From Planctomycetota bacterium (lineage in GTDB: Bacteria; Planctomycetota; PLA2): a DNA stretch of 35,070 bases. A program made the position numbers and the translations under genes. Positions 1 through 7,991 of this stretch are shown here, one piece after another; the stretch's first letter is position 1, and each line of letters starts with the position of its first letter. The notes under the pieces are model-generated. The model made no database searches, was not told the origin of the DNA, and worked only from the letters and a program-made list of their open reading frames with translations. The stretch is from assembly GCA_027297745.1 (NCBI GenBank), contig JAPUHK010000100.1, forward strand, positions 1-35,070. The letters are read 5' to 3'.

Positions 1-2
1 GG

Positions 3-455
3 GGAAAGGGCGGCCAGGACAACGCGCGTCCCTCAGGCAACGCCGTGATGGCCATGAACCTGTTGCGCATCTCCGAGCTGTCCGGCGACCTGGATGCGCG
101 CGGCCTGGCGCAGGCGACGATCGATCACTACGGCACGATGCTTACCGGAAGCAGCCTCGGCTTCGGCTCCATGCTGGGGGCGCTCGACTTCGCCCAGGGC
201 CCGCGGGAGATCTTCATCGCCGGCGCGGCGGAGGACGCGGGCACGCAGGCGCTGATCCAGGCGGTGTGGCGCAACCCCGATCCGAACCGCGTCGTGGCCC
301 TGGTTGCGCCCGGTCTGGAGAAGCTGTTGCCGCCGGCGGCAGGCAAGACGCCCGTCGACGGCAAGCCCGCGGCGTACGTGTGCCGCAACTTCACCTGCGA
401 CGCGCCGACCACCGATCCCGCCGACCTGGCCTGGAAGCCGCTGGAGGCCGATTGA
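3..455 (+). CDS. C-terminal part of a YyaL/DUF255 thioredoxin-domain protein (5' end outside window)
   Basis: The reading frame is open from the first bases of the window, so the GTG/ATG starts given in the ORF track lie inside a longer gene. The translated segment DNARPSGNAVMAMNLLR matches the conserved block near the end of YyaL/spermatogenesis-associated-protein-20-like proteins, which have an N-terminal thioredoxin-like domain followed by an (alpha/alpha)6 glycosidase-like barrel. Only about 150 residues of this normally 600-700-residue family are present, and they include the usual end region AAYVCRNFTCDAP. The biochemical role of the family is not established. The stop is followed 16 bases later by the converging marC-like gene. 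Family assignment is fairly secure; function is not. Confidence 0.8.
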   Translation, partial: GKGGQDNARPSGNAVMAMNLLRISELSGDLDARGLAQATIDHYGTMLTGSSLGFGSMLGALDFAQGPREIFIAGAAEDAGTQALIQAVWRNPDPNRVVALVAPGLEKLLPPAAGKTPVDGKPAAYVCRNFTCDAPTTDPADLAWKPLEAD

Positions 456-471
456 GGCCTCGGGTCATGGT

Positions 472-1182
472 CTAGCCCGTGCCCTTTGTGGCCGCCTCAT
501 AGAAGTACGGCAGGAGGCCCGCGACGCCGTCGATCAGGATCTGAATCGCGATCACCGCCAGAACCAGCCCCATGATGCGCGGCAGGATCAACTCGACGCC
601 CGGCCCGAACCTGTTGCGCAGTTTCACGATGCGCATCATCGAGAGGAACGCCAGGGAGCACACCGCCGCGATCGAGATCAGCAGGATGACGTGGGCGTCG
701 AAGTCCGCCGACTTGGCGCTCATGCTCATGACGACCGTGATCGAGGCCGGTCCCGCGATGAGGGGGACCGCCAGCGGGTAGTAGGCAACGGCCTTGGGCC
801 TGCCTTGCTCGGCGGCCTTGTTCACGCTGCCGAAGAACTCGTGCTCCTTGCCGCGCGCCAGGGCGAACGCCACGCCGAAGACGAAAATTCCGCCGGCGAT
901 CTGCAGCGCGCCCTGCGTGACCTGCAGACCCTTCAACAGCAGGCTCCCCGCGACGGCGAAGGCCGCCAGGGTCACGGCGCCGGTGAGCACGGCCCGCAAG
1001 GCGACCCCGACCCGCTCCACCGGCTCGAGCTCCTTGGTCAGGCCGAGGAAAATCGAGGACACGCCACTGGGGTTGACGACGATGTAGAGCGCCAGAACGG
1101 TCTGGACCAGGATCTGGATCTGCGCCGGCAGGAAACCCGTCAGATCTTCGACCGACTCCGGCATGCGATCGGAGGGTAGCAA
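472..1182 (-). CDS. MarC-family integral membrane protein
   Basis: The 236-residue product is almost entirely hydrophobic, with about six predicted membrane segments. It carries the MarC/UPF0056 hallmarks: an N-terminal helix ending in IVVNPSGV, a central PLAVPLIAGPASI loop and a C-terminal GLVLAVIAIQILIDGV helix. The family spans the inner membrane and has unknown transport activity; the old link of MarC to antibiotic resistance has not held up. The start at 1182 gives MLPSDRMPES and a second ATG six codons in (1164) is equally possible; neither has a clear ribosome-binding site. It is divergent from the molybdenum-hydroxylase operon and convergent with the YyaL-like gene. Confidence 0.85.
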   Translation of the reverse strand: MLPSDRMPESVEDLTGFLPAQIQILVQTVLALYIVVNPSGVSSIFLGLTKELEPVERVGVALRAVLTGAVTLAAFAVAGSLLLKGLQVTQGALQIAGGIFVFGVAFALARGKEHEFFGSVNKAAEQGRPKAVAYYPLAVPLIAGPASITVVMSMSAKSADFDAHVILLISIAAVCSLAFLSMMRIVKLRNRFGPGVELILPRIMGLVLAVIAIQILIDGVAGLLPYFYEAATKGTG

Positions 1183-1201
1183 AGTGCACTGTCCGGTGCG
1201 G

Positions 1202-1265
1202 TTCGGGCGCGGCGGGCGGTGGGCGGGGGGCGGTGGGCGACGGGCGGTGGGGATGGGGAACCACG
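1202..1265. repeat. Low-complexity GGCGGTGGGC-type repeats in the marC/xdh divergent intergenic region
   Basis: Between the two divergent genes the plus strand reads as several imperfect copies of a G-rich decamer (GGCGGTGGGC, GACGGGCGGT) in a row. No gene-like signal is present. The tract lies upstream of both start codons, so it sits where promoters would be expected. G-runs of this kind could also form G-quadruplex structure, but that is only a possibility. Confidence 0.6.
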
Positions 1266-1307
1266 GAGGGGAGCGAGATTGATAGAGTGGGCCAAGGAGG
1301 AACGCGC

Positions 1308-1940
1308 ATGGCGGAGGATCGCAATCGTGTCTCTAGGCGTGACGTCCTGCGCGGGGCCGGAGCGGCCGCCTTCCTCGGATCGATCGCGCCCGCGCTCCAG
1401 GCTCAGGCCAAGGCCAAAGTGGCCAAAGGGATCGCGCGCGGCGGCCCGGGCGCCGTCGAGGTCGGCTTCACGATCAACGGCGAGCGCCGCAAGCTCAGCA
1501 TCGAGCCGCGCGTGACTCTGCTCGACGCGCTGCGCGACCGCCTGGAGCTCACGGGGACGAAGCGCGTCTGTGACCGCGGCTCGTGCGGCGCGTGCACCGT
1601 CTGGGTCGACGGCAAGACGTGCAACGCCTGCATGATGCTCGCGATCGACGCCCAGGGCGCGGTCGTCACCACGATAGAGGGGCTCGCGAACGGCGACCGT
1701 CTGCACCCGATCCAGGACGCCTTCATCCGTGAAGACGCCCTGCAGTGCGGCTTTTGCACGCCCGGCATGATCATGTCCTGCGCCGCGCTGCACGAGCGCA
1801 AGTTGCGGGAGAACATGGACTCGTCCGCCGCGCCGTATCGACTGTCGCTTGAAGAAGTCAAAGAGGCCATCAGCGGCAACCTGTGCCGTTGCGGAACCTA
1901 CACCCACATCTTCAGCGCGTGCCTGGGGGTGGGCCGATGA
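1308..1940 (+). CDS. Molybdenum hydroxylase 2Fe-2S subunit with Tat signal (PaoA/YagT-like)
   Basis: This is the iron-sulfur subunit of a xanthine dehydrogenase-family enzyme, passing electrons from the molybdenum site toward FAD. The 210-residue product opens with a twin-arginine leader (SRRDVLRGAGAAAFLG), so the folded complex is expected in the periplasm, as in E. coli PaoABC. A plant-type ferredoxin domain follows with CDRGSCGACTVWVDGKTCNAC; the C-terminal helical domain holds the second 2Fe-2S motif, QCGFCTPGMI...GNLCRCG. I chose the ATG at 1308 because AAGGAGG lies seven bases upstream and because it places the twin arginine near the N-terminus; the longer ORF start (1233) lies in G-rich repeats. 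Its stop overlaps the next start (ATGA). Confidence 0.93.
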   Translation: MAEDRNRVSRRDVLRGAGAAAFLGSIAPALQAQAKAKVAKGIARGGPGAVEVGFTINGERRKLSIEPRVTLLDALRDRLELTGTKRVCDRGSCGACTVWVDGKTCNACMMLAIDAQGAVVTTIEGLANGDRLHPIQDAFIREDALQCGFCTPGMIMSCAALHERKLRENMDSSAAPYRLSLEEVKEAISGNLCRCGTYTHIFSACLGVGR

Positions 1941-4141
1941 GCAAGAAGAAGCTGCGCCTCGGTTTCGAAGGCAAAGAGAAAACGGTCGATGTCCAGGTCC
2001 CCGACGGCACACCGGATCCCTGGGGCACAGACGCGAAGCTCGACGTCGTCGGCAAGGACCATACGCGCGTGGACGGCGTGCTGAAGGTCACCGGCCGCGC
2101 GAAATATTCCTACGACGTGCATCCGGAAGCGATGATCTTCGCCAAGCTGCTGCGCTCTCCGCACGCGCATGCGCGTGTGGTGCGCGTCGACTTGTCGCGC
2201 GCCAAGGCGCTGAAAGGCGTGCTCTACACCGAGGGCCAGGAAGGCACCGTGGTGCACTACCCCGGGCAGCACGTGGCCGGCGTGGCGGCGGAGACGGAGG
2301 AGATCCTGGACGACGCCCTGCGTCTGATCCACGTGGAGTACGAGGTGTTGCCCCACGTCGTCACGGTGGATGCGGCGCGCGCCGAGGGCGCCCCGCCCGT
2401 GTTGGAACGGCGGAACAAGAACGTCTTCCGCGAGCGTGGGCGCGGCGACGGCGACCTGGACGCCACCGAAGCGGCCCACAAGCAGGCCGACGTCGTCCTC
2501 GAGCGCACCTACACGACGCAGATCCAGACGCACTCCGCGCTCGAGACCCACGGCTGCGTGTGCGAGTGGAAGGACGGCGAGCTCACCATCTGGGCCTCGA
2601 CGCAGGGCACCTTCAGCGTCCGTGACAGCATGGCCAGAGCGCTCGACGTGCCCCAGAAGAAGGTGCGCACGATCACGGAGCACATGGGGGGCGGTTTCGG
2701 CGCCAAGTTCGGCATCCGCTACTGGGACCGATTCTGCGCCAAGGCCGCGCAGATGACGGGAAGGCCCGTGCGCTATCTGCTCGACCGCAAGGAGGAGCAC
2801 CTGGTGGGGGGCAACCGCCCCGACTCGCGCCAGGTGTGCAAGTTCTCCGCGAAGAAGGACGGGACGCTGATGGGGGCCGACGTGCGTTCCTGGGGCACCG
2901 CCGGCACCTCGGCGCGCGCGGCGGGCGTGTTCAACCCTGGCATCTACAAGTTCCGCGCTACCTACAAGGAAACCTACAACGTCCTGACCAACACGACGGA
3001 GGGGCGCGCCTTCCGCGCGCCGCGCTATCCGCAGGGCGTGTTCGCGCTCGAGGGCATGCTCGACGAGATCGCCGAAGAGATCGGCATGGATCCGCTCGAG
3101 CTGCGCAAGAAGAACGACGTGCACTCCGTGCGGCTGGCGCAGTACGAGGTCGGCGCCAAGCAGATCGGTTGGGAGCGCCGCAACGAGCGTCCCGGCTCGG
3201 GCAAGGGGCCGCTCAAGCGCGGCATCGGCATGGCGTCGGGGCTCTGGCACCACACCGGCCGCCGCGGCAGCGCGGTGCGTTGCCGCGTCGACCGTGAGGG
3301 CTCGGTCACGCTCTCCAACGGCGCGCAGGACATCGGGACCGGGACGCGCACGATCCTGGCCGTGCTGGGCGCCGAGGAGCTGGGACTGCAGCCGCAGGAC
3401 ATCACGGTGCGGCTGGGCAACACGGACGATCCCCCCGGGCCCGCCAGCGGTGGTTCGACCACCGCGTCGACGCTCGGACCGGCTGCGCGCGACGCGGCTT
3501 GGCAGGCCAAGCAGGTCATCCGGGAGGCGGTGGCCGACGCGCGCGGCGGCGATGCCGGCAAGCTGGATTTCAAGCGCGGCAAGGTCGTCGGCGCTCCGAA
3601 GGATCTCAGCTTCCAGCAGGCCTGCGGGCTGTTGGGCGAGGCGGTCGAGACGCTCGGCCGCTGGCACAAGGGGCGCAACTACCCCCGTTTCGAGGAAAAA
3701 GTGGCCGGCTGCCAGTTCGCCGAGGTCGAGGTGGACGTCGAGACCGGGCACGTACAGGTGCTCAAGATCGTCGCTGTCCAGGACTGCGGGCGCGTGATCG
3801 ATCCGCTGCTGGCGCGCAGCCAGATCAACGGCGGCGTGATCCAGGGCCTGAGCTACGCGCTCTATGAAGACCGGGTCATGGACCCCGGGACGGGCGACAT
3901 GCTGAACGCCAACCTGCTCGACTACAAGATCGCCGGCTCGCGCGAGATGCCGGAGATCGTGTCGATCCCGTTCACGGTCAGTAACGGCATCAACAGCGTG
4001 GGCATGTCGGGGCTGGGCGAGCCGCCGACCGTGCCGACCGCCGGCGCGATCGCCAACGCGGTCCACAACGCCATCGGCGCGCGGGTACGCAGCCTGCCGA
4101 TCACGCCCGACCGGGTCCTCCAAGCGCTGGGGGTGATCTGA
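1937..4141 (+). CDS. Molybdenum hydroxylase molybdopterin-binding catalytic subunit
   Basis: This 734-residue protein is the catalytic subunit of a xanthine dehydrogenase/aldehyde oxidase-family enzyme, hydroxylating a substrate at the molybdenum-cytosine- or molybdopterin-dinucleotide site. It has the N-terminal a/b hammerhead (VDGVLKVTGRAKYSYDV), cofactor loops GGGFGAKFG and ASGGSTTAS, and the C-terminal block GLGEPPTVPTAGAIANAV, which contains the catalytic base glutamate. Substrate cannot be read from sequence; aldehydes or N-heterocycles are typical. The start at 1937 gives a four-base overlap with the upstream 2Fe-2S gene; the ORF-track start 54 bases earlier is inside that gene. The protein has no signal of its own and presumably rides out on the Tat signal of the small subunit. 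Confidence 0.93.
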   Translation: MSKKKLRLGFEGKEKTVDVQVPDGTPDPWGTDAKLDVVGKDHTRVDGVLKVTGRAKYSYDVHPEAMIFAKLLRSPHAHARVVRVDLSRAKALKGVLYTEGQEGTVVHYPGQHVAGVAAETEEILDDALRLIHVEYEVLPHVVTVDAARAEGAPPVLERRNKNVFRERGRGDGDLDATEAAHKQADVVLERTYTTQIQTHSALETHGCVCEWKDGELTIWASTQGTFSVRDSMARALDVPQKKVRTITEHMGGGFGAKFGIRYWDRFCAKAAQMTGRPVRYLLDRKEEHLVGGNRPDSRQVCKFSAKKDGTLMGADVRSWGTAGTSARAAGVFNPGIYKFRATYKETYNVLTNTTEGRAFRAPRYPQGVFALEGMLDEIAEEIGMDPLELRKKNDVHSVRLAQYEVGAKQIGWERRNERPGSGKGPLKRGIGMASGLWHHTGRRGSAVRCRVDREGSVTLSNGAQDIGTGTRTILAVLGAEELGLQPQDITVRLGNTDDPPGPASGGSTTASTLGPAARDAAWQAKQVIREAVADARGGDAGKLDFKRGKVVGAPKDLSFQQACGLLGEAVETLGRWHKGRNYPRFEEKVAGCQFAEVEVDVETGHVQVLKIVAVQDCGRVIDPLLARSQINGGVIQGLSYALYEDRVMDPGTGDMLNANLLDYKIAGSREMPEIVSIPFTVSNGINSVGMSGLGEPPTVPTAGAIANAVHNAIGARVRSLPITPDRVLQALGVI

Positions 4142-5103
4142 TGAAACAGTTCAGCTACCTCACCGCCGACAGCTTCGAAGCGGCCTCGAAGGCCCTGACG
4201 GATTCCGGCAACGCCGTGGTCAAGGCGGCCGGAACCGATCTGCTCGATCTGCTCAAGGAGCGCATCGTCGAGCCCGACGAGGTCGTCAACCTGCTGCGCG
4301 TGGAACAGGCGTCGGGGACCGGGGTGGTCTCGGCGCTGGCGACTCTGGCGGACGTCGCGGCGGACACGGCGATCGCCGAGGACTACCCCGCCCTGCACAA
4401 GTCCGCGGCCGTGGCGGCGACGCCGGCCGTGCGCAACTTCGCCACCGTGGGCGGCAACCTGTGCCAGCACACGCGCTGTTGGTACTTCCGCAACGAGTCC
4501 TTCCCCTGCTTCAAGCGCGGCAGCGCCATCTGCCCGCCGCTCGAGAAGGGGGGCCAGAATCGCTACAACGCGGTGTTCAGCCACGAGCGCTGTGCCAGCG
4601 CCCATCCCAGCAACCTGGCTCCGGCCTTGATCGCGCTCGGCGCGAAGGTCCGTTGCGTGCACCCCGAGGGCGGGCGCACGCTGAGCGTGGAGGAGCTGTA
4701 TCGCGAGCCGCGCAACGGCAGGATCGGCGACACCGTGTTGCGCAAGGGCGAGCTGATCCGCTCCGTGCATCTGGAGCCGTCCGCGCTCACCCGCAACAGC
4801 ACCTACCTGGAGTTCCGCGAGCGGCACAGCTTCGACTTCGCGCTCGTGAGCGTCGCCGCTGCGGTGCGCCTCGAAGGCTCGAAGGTGGCCGAGGCGCGCA
4901 TCGTGCTCGGTGCGGTCGCGCCGATTCCCTACCGCGCGAAGCAAGCCGAACAGGCGCTCACGGGCAAGGCGCTCAATGCGGAGACCGCGCAGGCGGCCGC
5001 CGAGGCGGCGCTGGCCGGCGCGCAGCCGCTCTCGCAAAACGCCTACAAGGTACCCATCGCGAAGACGCTGATCCGGCGCGCCCTGATGGAGCTTTCGTCA
5101 TGA
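4141..5103 (+). CDS. Molybdenum hydroxylase FAD-binding subunit with extra 4Fe-4S-type cysteine loop
   Basis: The 320-residue protein is the FAD subunit (CO-dehydrogenase medium-chain type). FAD-contact motifs are AAGTDLL near residue 31 and ATVGGNL near residue 101; the usual C-terminal CODH flavoprotein domain follows. Right after ATVGGNL comes an insert with CQHTRCWYF, SFPCFKRG, AICPPLE and ERCASAHPSN. Such cysteine-bearing loops are known from the 4-hydroxybenzoyl-CoA reductase HcrB subunit and from PaoB/YagS, where they hold a 4Fe-4S cluster, so one is inferred here. The start ATG shares one base with the stop of the catalytic subunit (TGATG), indicating translational coupling. The stop overlaps the next small gene as ATGA. 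Confidence 0.92.
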   Translation: MKQFSYLTADSFEAASKALTDSGNAVVKAAGTDLLDLLKERIVEPDEVVNLLRVEQASGTGVVSALATLADVAADTAIAEDYPALHKSAAVAATPAVRNFATVGGNLCQHTRCWYFRNESFPCFKRGSAICPPLEKGGQNRYNAVFSHERCASAHPSNLAPALIALGAKVRCVHPEGGRTLSVEELYREPRNGRIGDTVLRKGELIRSVHLEPSALTRNSTYLEFRERHSFDFALVSVAAAVRLEGSKVAEARIVLGAVAPIPYRAKQAEQALTGKALNAETAQAAAEAALAGAQPLSQNAYKVPIAKTLIRRALMELSS

Positions 5104-5312
5104 AGCCTCCCGATGCTTGCCGCTTCCTCGAGAACAAGACCTGGTTCCTGGGGCCGGCGCCCGCGGGCGGCGAACCCGAGGGCACGCGGCCCCTGTCGAC
5201 GCCGTTCTGGTGCTTGAAGACGCACGAGCCGATCGGACCCGACGGCGACTTGGTCGACGACGTCTGCTGCAACGGCGAGCGGCCCTGCTTCAAGGCGCAG
5301 GTGGAGCTCTAG
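5100..5312 (+). CDS. Small cysteine-rich protein ending the molybdenum-hydroxylase operon
   Basis: This 70-residue ORF is hidden in the track inside a longer frame (4461-5312). Its ATG overlaps the FAD-subunit stop (ATGA), which supports real, coupled translation. The product has no signal peptide or membrane segment, and has spaced cysteines: ACRFLENKTWFLGP at the start, FWCLKTHEP in the middle, and VDDVCCNGERPCF near the end (five Cys). The arrangement suggests metal or iron-sulfur binding or a dedicated maturation or electron-transfer partner for the enzyme encoded just upstream; that role is inferred only from position and cysteines. I do not recognise a named family. Its TAG stop lies on the palindrome CTAG shared with the stop of the convergent MFS gene. 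Confidence 0.75.
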   Translation: MKPPDACRFLENKTWFLGPAPAGGEPEGTRPLSTPFWCLKTHEPIGPDGDLVDDVCCNGERPCFKAQVEL

Positions 5313-6544
5313 CCCGTTTCGGGGGCGGTTGCCGGTTCCGGCGCGTCGACGGCGTCTTTGCCGCCGACGGCGATCCAGCCCGCAAGCGCCAGCAGCACGG
5401 CCGCGGCAATGAAGGACAGCGCGTAGCGCACGATGCCGAGCTCGGGCTCTGTGGACATCCCGTAGAGCCAGCCTCCGAGGATGGGACCCACGATGCGCGC
5501 GATGGCCAACATGCCTTGTGCCGTGCCGAGGACGTGCCCCTGCTCGTGTGCGGAAGCGCCGCGGCTGATGAGCGATTGCACCGATGGGCTGCGGATGCCC
5601 TGGCCGACGGCAATGAGCAGGCTCGCCGCGAGCAATGTCGCCAAGTTTCCAGCGAGGGCCAGGACGAGCATGCCGGCCCCGGTGATGAAAGCGCCCCAGA
5701 TGACCAGCCTGCGCTCACCAAAGCGCGGTACGACCTTGCGTACGAGGCCACCCTGGACAAGGACGATCAAGAGGCCGATGTAGACGAAGATCCAATAGAT
5801 ACCCGACTCCGTAAAGCCCAACCGGCTCTGTACGAAGAGGGAGTAGGTCACCTCGAAGGCCGAGAACGCCAGCATGGCCACCGCGGCGGCCAGGATCCAG
5901 CGGCCCACGCCCGGTAACTGCAGCACGCGGCGTAGCCCGTGGAACACCGCGAAGGGGGAAAGGCTCCCCTTTGCCGGCTGCACGTCGCCCTTGCGCGTCT
6001 CCTTGATGATGAAGATGGCTGCGATCGCGTTGACGCCGCAGATCACGGCGGCGGCCCAGCCCGGTCCCGTGGGTCCCCCCCAGTTCACAGCCAAACCGCC
6101 GATGGCCGGGCCGAAGACGAACCCCAGGCCGAAGGCCGCGCCGATCATGCCCATGCCCTTGGCGCGCTCCTTGGGCGGGTAGATGTCGGCGATCATGGCC
6201 TGCGCGACGGCGATGTTGGCGCCGCCGAGGCCGGCCACGACGCGCGACAGCAGGATCACCTCGAAGCTGCGGGCCAGCGCCAGGATGGTGTAGCCGGCCG
6301 CGGAGATGAACAGCGTCACGATCAGCACGGGACGGCGCCCGATGCGGTCCGACAGGCGGCCCCAGAAGGGCGCGGTCAAGAACTGCATCAAGCTGAAGAG
6401 CGAAAGGACCAGGCCGAGCTCCATCCCCGTGGCGCCGTAGCTCTTCGCGTACACCGGCAGCAGCGGGATGATGATCCCGAAGCCGACCAGGTCCACGAAG
6501 ACGGTCAACAGCAGAACGAGCAGCGCGGAGCGGCGAGCACCCAT
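5309..6544 (-). CDS. MFS transporter, TetA-like drug/proton antiporter type
   Basis: The 411-residue protein has the 12-helix pattern of the major facilitator superfamily. The first helix reads FVDLVGFGIIIPLLPVY, and the loop between helices 2 and 3 carries motif A, GRLSDRIGRRPVL, as in the TetA/multidrug DHA1 group. Helix 5 holds the motif-C-like AFGLGFVFGPAIGG. It is expected in the inner membrane exporting a small molecule with proton exchange; the substrate is not deducible. The gene converges on the molybdenum-hydroxylase operon, overlapping by the four-base CTAG that encodes both stop codons. It is divergent from uppP, with 38 bases between the starts. Confidence 0.9.
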   Translation of the reverse strand: MGARRSALLVLLLTVFVDLVGFGIIIPLLPVYAKSYGATGMELGLVLSLFSLMQFLTAPFWGRLSDRIGRRPVLIVTLFISAAGYTILALARSFEVILLSRVVAGLGGANIAVAQAMIADIYPPKERAKGMGMIGAAFGLGFVFGPAIGGLAVNWGGPTGPGWAAAVICGVNAIAAIFIIKETRKGDVQPAKGSLSPFAVFHGLRRVLQLPGVGRWILAAAVAMLAFSAFEVTYSLFVQSRLGFTESGIYWIFVYIGLLIVLVQGGLVRKVVPRFGERRLVIWGAFITGAGMLVLALAGNLATLLAASLLIAVGQGIRSPSVQSLISRGASAHEQGHVLGTAQGMLAIARIVGPILGGWLYGMSTEPELGIVRYALSFIAAAVLLALAGWIAVGGKDAVDAPEPATAPETG

Positions 6545-6582
6545 GGCGTGGCAGCCGATTCTATGGTTGGGTTCATACCGAA

Positions 6583-7350
6583 ATGACGATGCTGGACGGA
6601 GTCCTGGCTGGAATCGTGCAGGGACTCACGGAATTCCTGCCGATTTCCAGCAGCGGCCACCTCGCGTTGCTGAGCCGGCTCGCCGGCTGGCACAACCCCG
6701 AGGCCCACCTGGGCTTCGTGATCGCGCTGCACCTGGCCTCGGTGGCGGCCGTGATGCTGTTCGTGGCGCGCGAGATCGGCTCCCTCTTCACATCGCAGAA
6801 ACGGCTGTTGTGGGTGGGGTCGCTGGCGACGCTGCCGCTCGGTGTGCTCGGCGTGCTGTTTCACGAAGCCGTCTCGGCCGCCACGGGCAGCCTCGTTTGG
6901 ATCGGCATCTTCTTCCTCGTGACCGGCGGCCTGCTCCTGTCCACCCGCTGGGCGCCCGGGGGGACCGGCCGCGCCGCGGACCTGAGCCCGGTGCGCGCGT
7001 TGATCGCGGGGTTCGGCCAGGCGCTCGGCATGTTCCCCGGCGTCAGCCGCAGCGGGGCCACGCTGACCGTCTGCCTGCGCCTCGGTCTCGAGCGCGAGCA
7101 GGCCGTACGCTTCACGTTCCTGCTGGCCATCCCCGCCATCCTGGGCGCGGCGCTCTACACGGGCGTGAAGGACGGCCTTGCTGTGGACGTCCCGGCGGGC
7201 GTGCTGCTGCCCGGCATGGCCGCCTCTTTCGCGTCGAGCCTCGTGGGGATGAAGGTGCTGGCGCTCGTCGTGCGCCGGCAAGGGCTTCCGTGGTTCGCCC
7301 TGTACTGCGCAACGCTCGGAGTGATCTCGCTGATCGTGGGGCTGCGCTGA
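6583..7350 (+). CDS. uppP: Undecaprenyl-diphosphatase UppP/BacA
   Basis: UppP dephosphorylates undecaprenyl diphosphate to recycle the lipid carrier of peptidoglycan and other envelope polymers. It is an inner-membrane enzyme, and overexpression is known to give bacitracin resistance. The 255-residue product is of normal length and has both family signatures: GLTEFLPISSSGHL near residue 15 and PGVSRSGAT near residue 150, which hold the catalytic Glu/His/Arg/Ser residues. Start choice: ATG at 6583 and another ATG two codons on are both possible; no strong ribosome-binding site is seen. A long inverted repeat follows directly after the stop. Confidence 0.94.
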   Translation: MTMLDGVLAGIVQGLTEFLPISSSGHLALLSRLAGWHNPEAHLGFVIALHLASVAAVMLFVAREIGSLFTSQKRLLWVGSLATLPLGVLGVLFHEAVSAATGSLVWIGIFFLVTGGLLLSTRWAPGGTGRAADLSPVRALIAGFGQALGMFPGVSRSGATLTVCLRLGLEREQAVRFTFLLAIPAILGAALYTGVKDGLAVDVPAGVLLPGMAASFASSLVGMKVLALVVRRQGLPWFALYCATLGVISLIVGLR

Positions 7351-7356
7351 CTCTGC

Positions 7357-7444
7357 TACCCCTACCGCTACCCTTACCTCTCACACTTGCCCCTACACCG
7401 CGGGAAGGGGAGCAAAGGTAGGGGTAAGGGTAGAGGTAGGGGCA
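7357..7444. terminator. Long imperfect hairpin of TACCCC-type repeats between convergent genes
   Basis: A 22-base arm at 7357-7378 pairs with 7423-7444 at 20 of 22 positions. The intervening 44 bases contain a second small hairpin (TTGCCCC with GGGGAGCAA). The arms are themselves built from tandem TACCCC/TACCCT-like hexamers. The structure lies between the converging uppP and PilO-like genes, where a bidirectional terminator would be expected, but it lacks a T-run on either side. It could instead be one copy of a dispersed repeat, because a related tract occurs at 11323-11350. Confidence 0.45.
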
Positions 7445-7464
7445 GGGGGTAGAGAACGCTGACC

Positions 7465-7989
7465 CTACTCCGTATAGCGGAACCCGAAGGTCACGCGGCC
7501 GGAGTAGAGATCGTCGGTGATCGTGCCGCTCTGACCGCCGGGGCCGGAACGGTCGATGCGCACCTCGATCGTCTTGAGGATGCCGTTCGTGTAGCGCTCG
7601 ACGGCGCTGGCGAACAGCGCGATCTTCTCGCGTGTAACCGGCTTCTTGCGGCTGATGTCGATGAAGAAGCGGCGCTCCTTCACCTTGCCGCTGATGGGCG
7701 TGGGCCGCGAGGCCTCGCCCATGCGCTCCGGGTCGATACCATACTGTCGCGCGCGCTCCGAGATGACTGCTTTGGGCCGCTTGTCGCGCAGGTCGCTGCT
7801 CTTGAGCTGCGTGGTCAGCCGCGTGACCTCGCCGCTCAGCTCGCGGATCGCGCGCGACTGCTGCGGAGCGAGATCCAGGGCGCGCTGATACGCCTGTGCC
7901 TGGTTGTACGAGGTCACCGCCACGAACACGAGGATCGCGAGCAGGATCGTCATCAGGACGACGTAGAGCTTTACGGGATCGTCGGACAT
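7465..7989 (-). CDS. Small bitopic membrane protein, PilO/GspM-like position and layout
   Basis: The 174-residue product has one N-terminal membrane helix (LYVVLMTILLAILVFVAV), a short coiled-coil stretch (IRELSGEVTRLTTQL) and a C-terminal alpha/beta region ending YSGRVTFGFRYTE. Small-cytoplasm, single-helix, coiled-coil and ferredoxin-like layout is typical of PilN/PilO and GspM proteins. It starts two bases after the stop of the PilM/PilN-like gene, so the two are very likely translated together. I infer a role in the inner-membrane alignment platform of a type IV pilus or type II secretion machine. Sequence identity to a named family is not obvious by eye. Confidence 0.7.
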   Translation of the reverse strand: MSDDPVKLYVVLMTILLAILVFVAVTSYNQAQAYQRALDLAPQQSRAIRELSGEVTRLTTQLKSSDLRDKRPKAVISERARQYGIDPERMGEASRPTPISGKVKERRFFIDISRKKPVTREKIALFASAVERYTNGILKTIEVRIDRSGPGGQSGTITDDLYSGRVTFGFRYTE

Positions 7990-7991
7990 GG

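Noticed and set aside
1898-4123. 741-residue minus-strand ORF opposite the molybdopterin subunit gene
   Set aside because: Exact antisense shadow of a strongly conserved gene; composition is His/Arg/Ala/Val-rich and without motifs.
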